Part shown: one piece after another, positions 10,000 through 20,276 of the stretch
Numbering within the stretch: the first letter of the stretch is position 1
How the letters are laid out: every line of letters begins with the position of its first letter
Notes under the pieces: model-generated
Seen by the model: the letters and a program-made list of their open reading frames with translations, nothing else
Told to the model about the DNA's origin: nothing
Databases searched by the model: none
Made by a program: the position numbers and the translations under genes
NCBI GenBank assembly: GCA_036873135.1
Contig: JAPTYO010000010.1
Coordinates: forward strand, 18,407,772-18,471,771
Direction of reading: 5' to 3'
Length of the DNA: 64,000 nt
From: Clarkia xantiana subsp. parviflora
Lineage: Eukaryota > Streptophyta > Magnoliopsida > Myrtales > Onagraceae

Positions 10000-10780
10000 C
10001 TAGTTTTGGGGCTTGGTGAGGACGGTGACGTATCGATAAGCAAAGTAGGACCCAGCAACCAACAACGGCACGATGAATTCTAGGAGGATGCGATAGTGAA
10101 GTGGCATCTCCCTGATCACAAACGCGCTCATCTCCTTCTTCTTCTTATTTTTGGTGACATCATCGTCGTCGTTAATGACATCATGGCCCTGAAGGACACC
10201 GACCTGGTACTTGAGAAGCAGGTCGTGAGCGCCCTTGCTGTGCCCAATGTCATCAAATTCTTTGGTCGCATCTTTCCCTGCAAATTCGATCAATACCTCC
10301 TCTCCTCCTGGGTGTTCTTCCAAAAACCTTGTCACATTCACCACCTGTATTTAATTTAATTAAAAAAAAAACCAGTGGCAGGTTAAAATGTAAATTATGT
10401 TTAAAATATTTATTTTAAAAAAATTAATTCTGTATCAAATAAACGAGATGGTATTACTATTAATTGAGCTATGTGAGTGTAAGGTTTTTTAAAGACGATG
10501 TTAGTAAATTTTAATAATGGAGCCGTTAACAGTTCAGATTCATTGAATCTATCTAATATATATGGATGTGTGCACTAAACTAAGATCATCAATATCTTGA
10601 TCACTGGGTAGAAAAACACATTTTTGAACAAATTAACAACAGGTCAAGAGAGAGAGAGAGAGACATGTATAAGAAGAATAGAGAGAGCATACGTACCCTG
10701 CCGTTGATGACAATCCAACAATCTTTCTTTGTCTTGTGTTGAGAAACTTGGGAGAGGGTAAACGCTTTGTTCGGAGCCAT
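10000..10780 (-). CDS. Cytochrome b5, tail-anchored electron carrier, two exons
   Basis: Cytochrome b5 is a small haem protein on the cytosolic face of the endoplasmic reticulum. It passes electrons from NADH-cytochrome b5 reductase to desaturases, hydroxylases and some P450s. Exon 1 is 10780-10697 (28 codons, ATG at 10780) and exon 2 is 10344-10000. The 352-bp phase-0 intron has GT (10696) and AG (ending 10345) borders. The 142-residue product has the haem-domain order of the family: KDCWIVINGR, VTRFLEEHPGG with the first axial haem His in HPGG (about residue 40), and FDDIGHS with the second axial His (about residue 64). A charged linker (DDDDVTKNKKKKE) precedes a C-terminal hydrophobic anchor (IVPLLVAGSYFAYRYV) and short polar tail. 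Start, splice sites and length (family about 135-145 residues) all fit an intact gene. Which isoform it is cannot be told. Confidence 0.95.
10345..10696 (-). other. intron 1 of the cytochrome b5 gene
   Basis: The minus-strand donor is GTACGTATGC after codon 28 and the acceptor is TTAAATACAG before GTGGTGAATG. The phase is 0. The intron is A+T rich with T-rich tracts, as usual in plants, and holds a (GA)n run at about 10647-10662. It lies between the conserved INGR and VTRF segments of the haem domain. Confidence 0.9.
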
Positions 10781-10825
10781 TTTTATTTTGCAGTTTTCCG
10801 TTTCTCAAGAAAATTATTCTTCTTA

Positions 10826-10834
10826 TTATATATA
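10826..10834 (-). promoter_or_regulatory. candidate TATA box of the cytochrome b5 gene
   Basis: The minus strand reads TATATATAA about 45-55 bases upstream of the start codon. This would imply a short 5' untranslated leader of roughly 20 bases, so the element may be part of a broader A+T-rich core promoter. The upstream flank to about 11056 shows no transposon sequence and is probably the gene's promoter. Confidence 0.4.
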
Positions 10835-11065
10835 TGTATATAGATCATAGATCGATTACAGGAATCATCAGTTTGCCCAGTCCGATCCGGTGGTTGGCGT
10901 GTGGAAGTAGATCGCAGTCTTCTCCACCTACTAGCCCTTTTTTAAGTAAAAAGGAACTAAACCCAACTTGCTAGGTTCATTTGTTTATTTACGAGTCTGT
11001 ATTATATATTCATTTGAATAATTGATTAATCACCACATCCACTTGCACAACATACACTATTCTGC

Positions 11066-11225
11066 TAATTCACATCATTTACTCCACTTTTTATAACTCA
11101 AATCGTGTCTTACTATTACGATCTTGACACATATAGTTAGTGAATTAAATCTAAAAACGCGTGTCAATATCACAACAGTAAAGTACGATCTAGAATAAGA
11201 AAAGTGCGACAAGTAATCTGCATCC
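11066..11225. mobile_element. MULE-type MITE, copy 1, with 9-bp target duplication
   Basis: This is a 160-bp foldback element whose two halves are near inverted copies. The left arm has ACTCAAATCGTGTCTTACTA and GATCTTGACACAT; the right arm repeats these on the other strand. It is bounded by identical 9-bp copies of CTATTCTGC (11057-11065 and 11226-11234), the duplication length of Mutator-like transposases. It has no coding capacity and is the same family as the copies at 11311-17030 and 35888-36118. Confidence 0.8.
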
Positions 11226-11420
11226 CTATTCTGCTAATGTTCATTTGTGTTAATTTACGAATGTATCTTACTTTTATTTAAAGAACCAATCAGCAGGCCT
11301 TCGGAAGAGAGGATGCAGATCCCCTGCCCCACTCTTCATGTCTCAAATCGTGCCTCACCGTTAACATCTTGACACATACATGTCCTGGATGTAATTAAAT
11401 TTTGTGATTTTTTTCTAAAG

Positions 11421-11756
11421 TGTTCAAGTATGGGTTGGATGGTCTGCTACAAGCTGGATTGTTGGTTGTTGGTCTGGTCCGCTGATAGGAGTTGGGCTGC
11501 TGTGTGTTCTGGGCTTTTGTGATTTCTGTTTAGAATTACTTGTTTAATTAGTTGTTTTATTTTGTTCTGGGTAAAGTTCCTTCAGTTGTATAAACTCGAG
11601 GTTGAACCTAAGGATTAATTTCCTAGGGTTCCCTTTTTATAGTGTTAATTAGGTGAACAGTGTCCAGATGAAGGAACACACTGTGATGATCCGCAAGTCT
11701 TTCGATTCTTTCTCTCTACCAGCTTCACCGTGACTTAGGGTTTCAGAAACTTATCA
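11421..11756 (+). repeat. Copia-1 5' LTR
   Basis: A 336-bp LTR running from TGTTCAAG to TTATCA. A TTTTTATAG string near 11632-11640 may serve as TATA box. It is preceded by TAAAG and followed directly by the PBS. Confidence 0.92.
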
Positions 11757-11768
11757 TGGTATCAGAGC
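11757..11768 (+). other. Copia-1 primer-binding site
   Basis: TGGTATCAGAGC, directly after the LTR, matches the 3' end of initiator tRNA-Met by complement, the usual primer of plant copia elements. Confidence 0.9.
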
Positions 11769-12099
11769 AGAGGTTAACCACATCATCTCTTCTCTTCGAT
11801 CCCGTCTTTACCTAACCCCGCTGCTCTTGCTTCATCTTTACTAGTCTCTCGAACCTTTTCTTGTGAAGTTTTGTTTCCGCGACTGTTCACCTTCTCTGCC
11901 ACGATTCGATTCACTTTCAGAATCAATTCGTTTCTTCTGGAGTCTTCCCCAACGACGCTTCTCTGACTCTCCGTGGAGGCGTTTCTTTTGCGAAGCAGTC
12001 TCTTTGTAACTGTTCATCTTCTTACGACGACTCGGCTCTCCTTCTCAGGACCGATTCGTCTTCTTAGATCTTCGATCGACGACGTTTTTCTGATCTACA

Positions 12100-13038
12100 A
12101 TGGGTGATGACTTGAAGGATCTGGATGGCAGTAAGAAAACAATCATTGCAACCGGATCTTCAGGAAATCACGATCTTGGTACAGAGGTTCATTCCTTTCA
12201 CCATCTCTTCTTGCATGGATCAGATAACCCTGGGCAATCTATGCTCTCTGTCAAGTTGATTGGAACAGAAAATTACAGAATATGGAGCCGAGGTATGCAA
12301 GTTATTTTGCTGGGAAAGAATAAATTAGGGTTCGTAACTGGTTCTTGTCGACGTGATTCTTAAGAGGAAAAACTGCACCATCTCTGGGATAGATGTGATG
12401 CAGTTGTGCTGGGCTGGATCATTAATTTTGTTTCTGATAGCATTGCTGATGGAATCATGTACTGTAATAATGCTTCTTTGGCCTGGAATGATCTCAAGGA
12501 GATATTTGATAAAGTCAATGGTTCTCGCATCTATCAATTACATAGGGAAATCATCACCACCAGACAAGGTGTCGATTCTGTCTCTGTGTTCTTCACTAAA
12601 CTGAAGAATCTTTGGAGTGAATATGATTCAGCATGCTCTCTGCCCAGTATTGATCACCCAAACTTTAAGAAGCATGTTGAGCAAAAGATAATGAACGCTT
12701 GTTTGAATTTCTGATGGGTCTTAATGATGCTTTTGCAAATGCAAGGAGCAATCTGCTCTTGTGGACTCCTTTGCCTTCCATTAATCAAGCATATGGTGTC
12801 CTGTTGCAAGAGGAAACCATAAGGATGTTTCTGCTATTATATCCTCTGATAATATGTCTCTGGTTGCTGGCACTAATGCTGTTCCTAATGACCCAAACAG
12901 AGAAGGTATCCTAATCCAAATCTCGAATGTGATTTTTGCAAAAGAAAGGGTCACACTTCTTATAGATGATATGCCAAGGGCTGCAAGTTTTGCAAGAAGA
13001 AAGGGCATTATAAAGAGAATTTCTTCAAATACAAGGAG
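12100..13038 (+). pseudogene. Copia-1 gag (capsid/nucleocapsid), broken
   Basis: The frame opens at ATG 12100, with the early gag motif IGTENYRIWSRGM near residues 58-70, and hits a TAA at 12361. It continues in another frame through FTKLKNLWSEYDSAC (about 12594-12640) and shifts again near 12710. A CCHC zinc knuckle (CDFCKRKGHTSYRCYAKGC type) is legible at about 12930-12990, followed by a second Cys-Lys-His-rich copy (CKFCKKKGHYKENFFKY). The protein would coat genomic RNA in virus-like particles. At least one stop and two frameshifts make this copy nonfunctional. Confidence 0.8.
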
Positions 13039-13467
13039 TTGGTGAAAGCAAAGGCCACCTTGGCCAAAGCCAATGTTGCATCTACTGTGATTGGTGACTT
13101 GGATGATGTTGTTTCTGCTTCCTCAAGCAACACTATTGCTGGTTCCTTATCTCAGAGCATTACCTTGAGTTGCGAACAATTTGATAGGATTCTGAAGAGT
13201 ACTGGAGGTAGTGGCAACTCTGTTGCCACAGCAATCACATCCTCAGATGCCATAGTCCCCGCTGCTGGTATGATTTCCATTGCTTGCTCTGCTAATATTG
13301 CCACTAGTTGGATCATTGATACTGGTGCTAGCAATCATATGACTAACAATCTGAACTGGTTAAAAAATGTTAGAAAAGTTACTGATGTCAGAGTTCATTA
13401 CCAAATGGTCTTTATTCTGATGTTAATGGGATTTGTAACTTTCATTTTTCTGATCAAAATGTGCTGA
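13039..13467 (+). pseudogene. Copia-1 aspartic protease region
   Basis: An open stretch contains the retroviral-type protease active site in SWIIDTGASNHMT (about residues 91-103). In copia elements this enzyme cleaves the Gag-Pol polyprotein and the motif is usually DSGAS; here it is DTGAS. The frame stops at 13465 before the region normally linking protease and integrase, which continues in other frames to about 13690. Confidence 0.8.
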
Positions 13468-13689
13468 GAAACATCTTTTAGCTACCTGATTTTAAATACA
13501 ACTTAATTTCTGTTTCTCAGCTAACTAGAGATTTAAACTGTTCTGCCATTTTTTTATGTGACAATTTGTTTTACAGAACCTCTCAAATGGGAGGGTCTTG
13601 GCAAATGGTAGACAACAATCTGGTTTGTATTTCCTCAATCCTAATACAAGTGATCCTGACAGCTCTATTGCCTTGATTAGTCAGAATAA

Positions 13690-14581
13690 GACCAATATTG
13701 CCTTATGGCACAAACGGTTTGGGCATGCTTCTGTTAAGGCATTGCAACATATAGTTTCCCTGTTTTAGAAATAAATTCCTTGCAATTGATGATATCCTTT
13801 AATTGTTTTAGATATCCTTTCCCTATTTCTCAATCTAAGTCTGATGTTATGTTCGATTTGGTTCACAGTGATGTTTGGGGTCCCTATCATACAGCCACAT
13901 ATGATAACCACAAGTATTTTCTTACTTTAGTTGACGATTACTCAAGAGTGACATGGTTTTTTCTGATGCAATTTAAACACAATGTGGTTGTGCTGTTCAA
14001 TTTTTTTTTATCAAGATGATTAAACTCAATTCAGTAAAACCATTAAATGTTTTCGAACAGATAATGGAGGGGAGTTCTTAAATGAACTGCTCAGTTCTGA
14101 TTTTACTGAAAAGAGAACCATTCATCAAAATAGTTGCTCTTATACACCCCCAACAAAATGGCAGGGCAGAAAGAAAGCACATACATCTTTTGGAAAATGC
14201 TAGGGCACTGAAATTGCAAGGTTTTATTCCAAATAAGTTTTGGGGGATTGTATTCTTACCGCATGCTATCTTATTAATCATATGCCTACAAGTGTTTTGA
14301 ACAATAAGTCTCCTCTTGAAAAGCTGTTGGGAAAACCTCCTGATATTTCTCACTTAAAGGTTTTTGGATGCTTGTGTTATGCTAAAATTATGCCTGTGAC
14401 TGATAAATTTGCTGCCAGAGGCACGCCTTGTGTGTTTCTTGGCTATTCTGAGCTTCAGAAAGGGTACAAACTCTTTGATTTTAAAAACAATAAGATCCTT
14501 GTTAGTCGTGATGTGAAATTTTTCGAGGATGTCTTCCCTTTTGGGTCTAGCAAGCCCACAGTCACACCTTTTTTTCTGTGA
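13690..14581 (+). pseudogene. Copia-1 integrase
   Basis: The pre-integrase zinc-binding region is legible as IALWHKRFGHASVKALQH at about 13690-13750. The catalytic core has its three acidic residues: Asp in HSDVWGP (13864), Asp in RTDNGGEF (about 14056-14080) and Glu in QNGRAERKH (about 14155-14180). The C-terminal part has KVFGCLCYAK and the typical FLGYSELQKGYKLF (about 14357-14490). The parts lie in different frames (breaks near 13775, 14020, 14085 and 14240), so no functional protein can be made. The catalytic residues survive, so decay is by indel and nonsense changes. Confidence 0.85.
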
Positions 14582-15632
14582 GGATTATCAGGATGTTGGA
14601 GAAGTTGATGATGATGTCCCTTATGATGGTACTCATGTTGATGTCCCTGCTACTGAGGTCACTAAGGATCTTCCTGATCAGATTAATGATGCTTATGATG
14701 GGTCAGATGATGATATCCTTAATGAGGATTCTGATGACATTGTTACTCCAGCACATGATGAGACATCTTCAGTTTCTGATGTTGTCCTTCCTTTGAGAAG
14801 GTCTTCTAGGGATAAGAAACCCCCTATACATCTCACTGATTATGTGGTTGGTTCTTCTTCTACTGCTTATCCCTTAAACAACTATCTCTGTTATGATAAC
14901 ATCTATTTAGATTATATATGTTATCTAACTTATGTTTCCAAATTAGAAGAGCCAAGGTCTTTTGCAGATGCAGCTCTTGACCCAGGTTAGATAAAGGCAA
15001 TGGAAGAATAAATTGCTACCCTTGAGGCAAATGGTACTTGGAAATTGGTTCAGCTTCCTAAAGGTAAGAAGCCTATAGGTTGTAAGTGGGTGTATCGTTT
15101 GAAATATAATGTTGATGGTACTCTGGAAAGATATAAAGCTAGGTTGGTTGCTAAAGGTTTTAAAAAAAAGTTTGGTATCGATTATTTTGAAACATTTTCC
15201 CCTGTTGTCAAAATGAGTACTGTTCGAACTGTGTTGTCTTTAGCTGCTATGCAATCTTGGCCCTTGTTTCAAATGGATGTATACAATGTTTTTTTACAAG
15301 GGGACCTAACTGAGGAGGTTTATATGACCTTACCTCAAGGATTTAATAATCAGGGGGAGAATGGTATTGTTTGCAGATTATGTAAATCCTTGTATGGTTT
15401 AAAATAGGCTTCTAGGCAATGGAACTTGAAATTAACTGATGCCTTAGTTAGTTCTGGTTATGACCAATCTCTATATGATTATTCCATTTTCAACAAATAT
15501 GATGGAGATCAGTTAGTTGTTTTGTTGGTTTATGTGGATGACCTCCTTATCACTGGAAACAGTGTTGTTCTAATTGAGGAATTAAACCATGTTTTACAAA
15601 CCAAATTTAAAATGAAAGATTTGGGAGAGTAG
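14582..15632 (+). pseudogene. Copia-1 linker and reverse transcriptase
   Basis: An acidic linker runs to a TAG at 14988. The RT begins near 15010 with [10 protein letters not shown] and [11 protein letters not shown], then [11 protein letters not shown], carrying the first catalytic Asp, and YGLK. A TAG follows at 15405 where the conserved residue is normally Gln. The YVDD catalytic motif sits at 15532-15543 in VLLVYVDDLLITG. Further stops occur at 15009 and 15630. Several stops sit where CAA or CAG is expected, consistent with C-to-T decay of methylated DNA. Confidence 0.85.
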
Positions 15633-16579
15633 CAATTTTTCCTTGGTATTGAGATTGCAAGCTCTGAAAAAGGTTTGGTGTTAAATCAGCGTAAATACGC
15701 ACTTGAATTGATATAAAAGGCAAGCTTAGCTGGTGGTAAACCAGCCAAAACCTCTATTGAAATCAATTCAAAGTTAACTACCAAACACTATGATGATTTT
15801 GTTAACGATAACCAAGAGGACAAAGTTTTGCGTGATGTAACTTCTTTTAGAAGGATGATTGGCAAACTTTTATATCTTACTATCACAAGTCCTGATATTT
15901 CTTATCTGTGCAGCACTTGATTCAGTTTTTAAAGTGTCCAAAAGAATCACATTATTCTGCTGCTTCAAGAGTTTTGAGGTATGTAAAGAAAGAAGTTGGT
16001 AAGGGTCTGTTTTTCCCTGCAACTAATGAGCATTTGTTGGTTGGTTTTTGTGACTCGGATTGGGAAAACTGTCCTGAAACCAGGCGATCTTTAACTGGTT
16101 ATCGTATAAAGCTTGGTGGTTCTGTTATTTCTTGGAAGGTTAAAAAGTATGATACTGTATCAGAATCTTCTGCAGAAGTAGAATATAGAGCAATAGGTCA
16201 TACTGTTGCTGAAATCATTTGGTTGAGAGGTTTGCTCAAAGAGTTGGGTTTTGGACATATTGATTCTACTGTTTTATTTTGTGATAACAAGGATGCCATT
16301 CAAATAGTGTCTAATCATATATTTCATGAGCGTACTAAGCATATCGAGATTGACTGTCATTTCTCTAGACATAAAATGTTGGATGAAACTATTAAACCTG
16401 TTTATGTGAGTACAGGGGAGCAGGTGGCAGACTTGGTTACCAAGCCTTTACCTCTAAGACAACATAACTATCTCACAGGTAAGTTAGGTATGTTAGATAT
16501 TTTTGCTGTGCATCCAGGGATTGGTGAAGAAGCTCTGGAGAAAGAAGATCCAGTGGGAGTTTTGGAGAATCTAGCTTGA
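15633..16579 (+). pseudogene. Copia-1 RNase H (long intact stretch)
   Basis: After a broken connection region (15633-15907, stop at 15714) a 223-codon open stretch holds the copia RNase H. It has GFCDSDWENC with a catalytic Asp, SSAEVEYRA with the Glu, LFCDNKDAI with the second Asp, and the terminal HERTKHIEIDCHF and VADLVTKPL motifs. In the replication cycle it removes genomic RNA from the RNA-DNA hybrid. The stop lies just upstream of the polypurine tract. Confidence 0.88.
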
Positions 16580-16586
16580 GGGGGAG
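16575..16586 (+). other. Copia-1 polypurine tract
   Basis: CTTGAGGGGGAG lies directly before the 3' LTR and is the plus-strand primer region, as in most plant copia elements. Confidence 0.88.
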
Positions 16587-16926
16587 TGTTCAAGTATGGG
16601 CTGGATGGTCTGCTGCAAGCTGGATTGTTGGTTGTTGGGCTAGTCCGCTGATAGGAGTTGGGCTGCTGTGTGTTATGGGCTTTTGTGTTTTCTGTTTAGA
16701 ATTGTTTGAGGACTTGTTTAGTTGTTTTATTTTGTTCCGGGTAAAGTTCCTCCAGTTGTATAAACTCGGGGTTGAACCTAAGGATTAATTTCTCAGGGTT
16801 CCCTTTTTATAATGTTAATTAGGTGAACAGTGTCCAGATAAAGGAACACACTTTGATGATCCGCAAGTCTTTCTCTTCTTTCTCTCTACCAGCTTCACCG
16901 TGACCTAGGGTTTCAGAAACTTATCC
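16587..16926 (+). repeat. Copia-1 3' LTR
   Basis: 340 bp from TGTTCAAG to TTATCC, followed by the TAAAG duplication. The last base differs from the 5' LTR (C instead of A), one of about 20 differences between the pair. Confidence 0.92.
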
Positions 16927-17051
16927 TAAAGCCCTATTGGGTTTGGACCCTAGAAGGGAAATATTAAATCTAATGACACGTGTCAAAATCTTAACTGTGA
17001 GGCACGATATAGGGCAGAAAATCTGAATCCGAAAAGAGAAGGCTTCCCATT

Positions 17052-18000
17052 TGATGGATATACGCCCAATTTGAACCCGTTGACTTCCGAACCGTTGTAT
17101 TTTTATCATCCCATTACCGATTGTAAATCGAAACTTCAACCCGAACACTTCGCGAACACATCAACGGCTCGGACGAGGCCGGAGCGCTCGTCCGGCCGAG
17201 ACAAACTCACCTAGGTGAGGTTGGGTGGCCACACCCGACCTCCCCTAAGAGAGATCGGGTCAGCCAACCCGATCTCTCCTAGGGGAGATCGGGTGGACCA
17301 ACCCGATCTCTCCTAGGAGAGATCGGGTCGGCCAACCCGATCTCTCCTAGGAGAGATCGGGTCGGCCAACCCGATCTCTCCTAGGCCGATCTCTCCTAGG
17401 AGAGATCGGGTCGGCCAACCCGATCTCTCCTAGGAGGGATGAGGTTGGCCAACCCCATCCTCCCTAGGAGGGGTTGGGTGCCCTCACCCAACCCCTACCC
17501 TTGGGGGTCGGACTTCTCCCCCCCCCCCCCAAGGGCCCCTGCGCCATTTTCGGACACCCACACTCGGTTCACATCGCCTACCTTCTCCGTATCCTAAGGT
17601 CTTAATTATGTACTTAAAGGTTAATTAAGTGTGTTTAAAGGTTAACGATGTCATTAAGCCACCTTGATGACACCGTTGCCTATAAATACCCCACCTTCAC
17701 AACTCATTTGATCATCTTGGCAATTGGGATTATTTTGCTCTGACATCTCTCTAGTTTATCTCTCTAAGAAGAATACTGACTTAGGCATCGGAGAGGGTTC
17801 ACCAGGCACCACCCCCCCCCCTCCGTGTCTGGTACTGCCCCTTCTGCAGGGTAGAAGGAGAGAAGAAGCAAAGGAAGGAAGGAAGGAAGGAAAGACATAG
17901 GTTAAGACAGGGCAACTCAGGAATACCGGATCACACACATCCTCAGTAAGGAGCGAGATCAAAGCCGACCACCCGTTGACCTAGATCTCATAACCTAACA
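17052..18000 (+). repeat. Outer Tat 5' LTR (LTR-A), 949 bp
   Basis: It runs from TGATGGATATACG to CCTAACA. It contains a block of interleaved palindromes (17214-17480), a C-run (17519-17530), a CTATAAATA TATA box (17690-17698) likely driving transcription, and a GGAAGGAAGG microsatellite. It is 109 bp longer than its partner LTR-D, mostly from extra palindrome units. Confidence 0.93.
17214..17480. repeat. palindromic tandem repeats in LTR-A
   Basis: Units of about 34-35 bp alternate two perfect palindromes, TCTCCTAGGAGA and CGGGTCGGCCAACCCG or close variants. About six units are present, one of them truncated. Equivalent blocks are at 20453-20600 (LTR-B), 29971-30180 (LTR-C) and 34750-34910 (LTR-D), each with a different unit number. 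Confidence 0.88.
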
Positions 18001-18014
18001 CTTGGCGCCGTCTA

Positions 18015-19526
18015 AATCCAAAAAAATGCGCATTTGGGGTGCAATCAGGGAAATTTTTAGGCTTCATGGTAAGCCAGCGAGGCATAGAGGTAAACCCCGA
18101 AAAACTTCAAGCAATTGAAGAAATGCAGTCACCTACAAAGCACAAAGAGGTTCAACGACTGAACGGGAGGTTGGCAGCCCTTAACAGATTCCTATCCAAA
18201 ATAGGAGACAAGGCATTACCCTTCTTTGAGGTACTAAGGGCAAACAAGAAATTTGAATGGACACCGAGATGTGAGGAAGCCTTCCAGCAACTCAAGCAAC
18301 ACCTAAAAACACTACCGCCCTTAGCAAAGCCTACACCAGGGGAGCCCCTCTACCTCTACATCTCCGTGAGCAATGTGGCAGTAAGCTCAGTGCTAATTAA
18401 AGAAGAAAACGCTGCACAGTTGCCGGTATACTTCGTAAGCAAAACATTGGCAAAGTATGAGATCAACTACTTGCCAATAGAAAAGTACCTCTATGCACTG
18501 ATTATATCAGCGAGAAAGTTGAGACCGTATTTTCATGGGCATGAAGTAACAGTCCTCACAGACCAACCATTGAAACACCTCCTACAGAGACCAGACACAT
18601 CGGGAAGACTGACCAAATGGGCAATTGAGCTAAGTGAGTTTCGCATTCATTTCGCCCCAAGAACAGCCATAAAGGGTCAGGCTCTAGCATATTTTATCGC
18701 CGAATTCACTGGAATTAATCCAGACGAAGACTTGGGAGAAGTCAAAACTACATGCGAGGCAAGTAGTAGTCAGGAGAAACAATCAGAAGAATTATGGGAG
18801 ATGCATACTGATGGGTCATCCAACGGAGGAGGTTCAGGTGCAGGCCTCTTACTATACCCACCAAACAGCGATACACCTATGCGCTATGCCATGGCACTTA
18901 CCTTTAAGGCAACAAACAATGAGGCTGAGTACGAAGCACTAATAACTGGCCTGAGAATAGCCAAAGGAGTAGGGGCAAGGCATTTAAGGGTCAAGTGTGA
19001 TTCTCAACTAGTTGTCAATCAAGTGAAAGGAATCTACACTGCAAAGTCCGAAAACATGCAAAGATACTTACAGCAAGCCAAAGACCTGATAAAGAGCTTC
19101 CAAAGCTTCGACATTGAGTCAGTCCCAAGAGAACAAAACCAAGAGGCAGACGCCTTAAGTAAACTAGCCTTAGGGGCAGAAGCAGGCAAAGAGGTTCACT
19201 TCATAGAGCAAAGAATGCAATCAGTGATAGAACAAATGGAGGTTCTAGCAATAGATGAAGCAGAAGCCTGGATGACACCAATGCGACAATACATCATGGA
19301 AGGAAAGCTCCCAAAAGATAAGGTGGAAGCAGTCAAGATTGAAAGGATGGCTAGGAATTACGCAGTGATGGACAATGAACTCTACAAGAAAGGATACTCC
19401 ACACCTTTCCTCAAATGCATAGCATACCCAGAAACAGAGAGAGTGCTTGCAGAACTCCATGAGGGAGATGCGGGGTGCCATGAAGGAGCACGGTCAATAA
19501 GCCGAAAGGTCTACAACCTAGGATAA
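18015..19526 (+). pseudogene. Outer Tat pol: RT end, RNase H and second RNase H
   Basis: The open frame starts abruptly 14 bases after the LTR with RT codons (NPKKCAFGV, then GFMVSQRGIEVNPEK), so the 5' part of pol has been deleted; there is no natural start codon. Next come the RT thumb/connection (QRLNGRLAALNRF), the first RNase H (LYLYISVSNVAVSSVL; TDQPLKHLL) and the Tat-specific second RNase H. The second RNase H has its acidic residues in HTDGSSNGG, NNEAEYEAL, CDSQLVVNQV and EADALSKL. The integrase zinc-binding region then starts (LHEGDAGCHEGA). The frame ends at TAA 19524-19526, where family members have an aromatic residue before YWP. Otherwise about 500 codons are unbroken. Confidence 0.9.
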
Positions 19527-20276
19527 TATTGGCCATCAATGAGCAAAGAAGTAGCAGACTTGGTACAAAAATGTGATCACTGCCAAAGGTACTCCAGAAA
19601 TATAACAGCCCCACCAGCAAAGCTAAGCTCCATTTCAGGAGCATGGCCTTTCGCGCAATGGGGGATTGATTTGATAGGCCCCCTACCAAAAACAAAAGGT
19701 CAGAAGACTTGCATAATTGTTGCAATAGACTACTTCTCCAAGTGGATAGAAGCAAAGGCAATGGGGAAGACAACAGACGACCAAGTCGTCAATTTCATCC
19801 AATCTCACATTGTCTCGAGGTACGGGGTGCCAAGAGCAATAATAAGTGACAATGGCCCACAATTCAAGAGCAAGAAATTGCAGTGGTATTGCGAAAGACT
19901 GAATATAGACCACCGTTTCGCATCAGTAAAGCACCCTCAGACAAACGGACAGGTAGAATCGGCAAACAAGATAGTGCTAGATGGCCTAAAGAAACGACTC
20001 CACGCCACCAAGGGAAGTTGGGTAGATGAGCTGGAAAATGTTCTATGGGCAGTACGGACAACACCAAAGATATCCACAGGAGAAACGCCATTTGGCCTAG
20101 TGTACGGAACTGAAGCGGTGGCACCAGCAGAAATAGCTATACAATCACTGAGGACCAAGTACTTTGAGGAGCATGAGAACAATAAAGCAAGACTTTTAGA
20201 TTTAGACATGGTGGAGGATAAAAGGTGGAATTCAGAAGAAGCACAGACACGAATGCGCCTTGTCTCAGCAAGATAC
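19527..20276 (+). pseudogene. Outer Tat integrase, 5' part, cut by the inner element
   Basis: The reading frame is the same as the upstream pol frame, separated only by the single TAA. The zinc-finger Cys pair is CDHCQRY. The catalytic core carries all three acidic residues: GIDLIGPLP, ISDNGPQF and TNGQVESAN. After TPFGLVYGTEAV the frame reaches ...VSARY, where the inner element is inserted. It resumes exactly in frame at 30696. Before that insertion the integrase was uninterrupted apart from the stop at 19524. Confidence 0.9.

Larger units (their letters stand above)
11421..16926 (+). mobile_element. Copia-1: Ty1/copia LTR retrotransposon, structurally complete but decayed
   Basis: LTRs at 11421-11756 and 16587-16926 start TGTTCAAG and end TTATCA or TTATCC. 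The element is flanked by the 5-bp duplication TAAAG (11416-11420 and 16927-16931). A tRNA-Met PBS (11757-11768) and a GAGGGGGAG polypurine tract (ending 16586) are in place. The coding order is gag, protease, integrase, RT, RNase H, as in copia elements, but the frame is broken by several stops and frameshifts. By eye the LTRs differ at about 20 positions plus one small indel, so the insertion is old. Length 5.5 kb with short LTRs and the gag type suggest the Ale/Retrofit group; this lineage call is tentative. Confidence 0.92.
11311..17030. mobile_element. MULE-type MITE, copy 2, split by Copia-1
   Basis: The left piece (11311-11420) begins GGATGCAGATCCCCTGCCCC and the right piece (16932-17030) ends in its inverted counterpart, GGGCAGAAAATCTGAATCC. 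Flanking 9-mers are CGGAAGAGA and GAAAAGAGA (6 of 9 match, an aged duplication). Removing Copia-1 and one 5-bp duplication restores a MITE of about 209 bp, collinear with the reverse complement of the copy at 35888-36118. The insertion lies in the spacer between the two arms. Confidence 0.8.
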
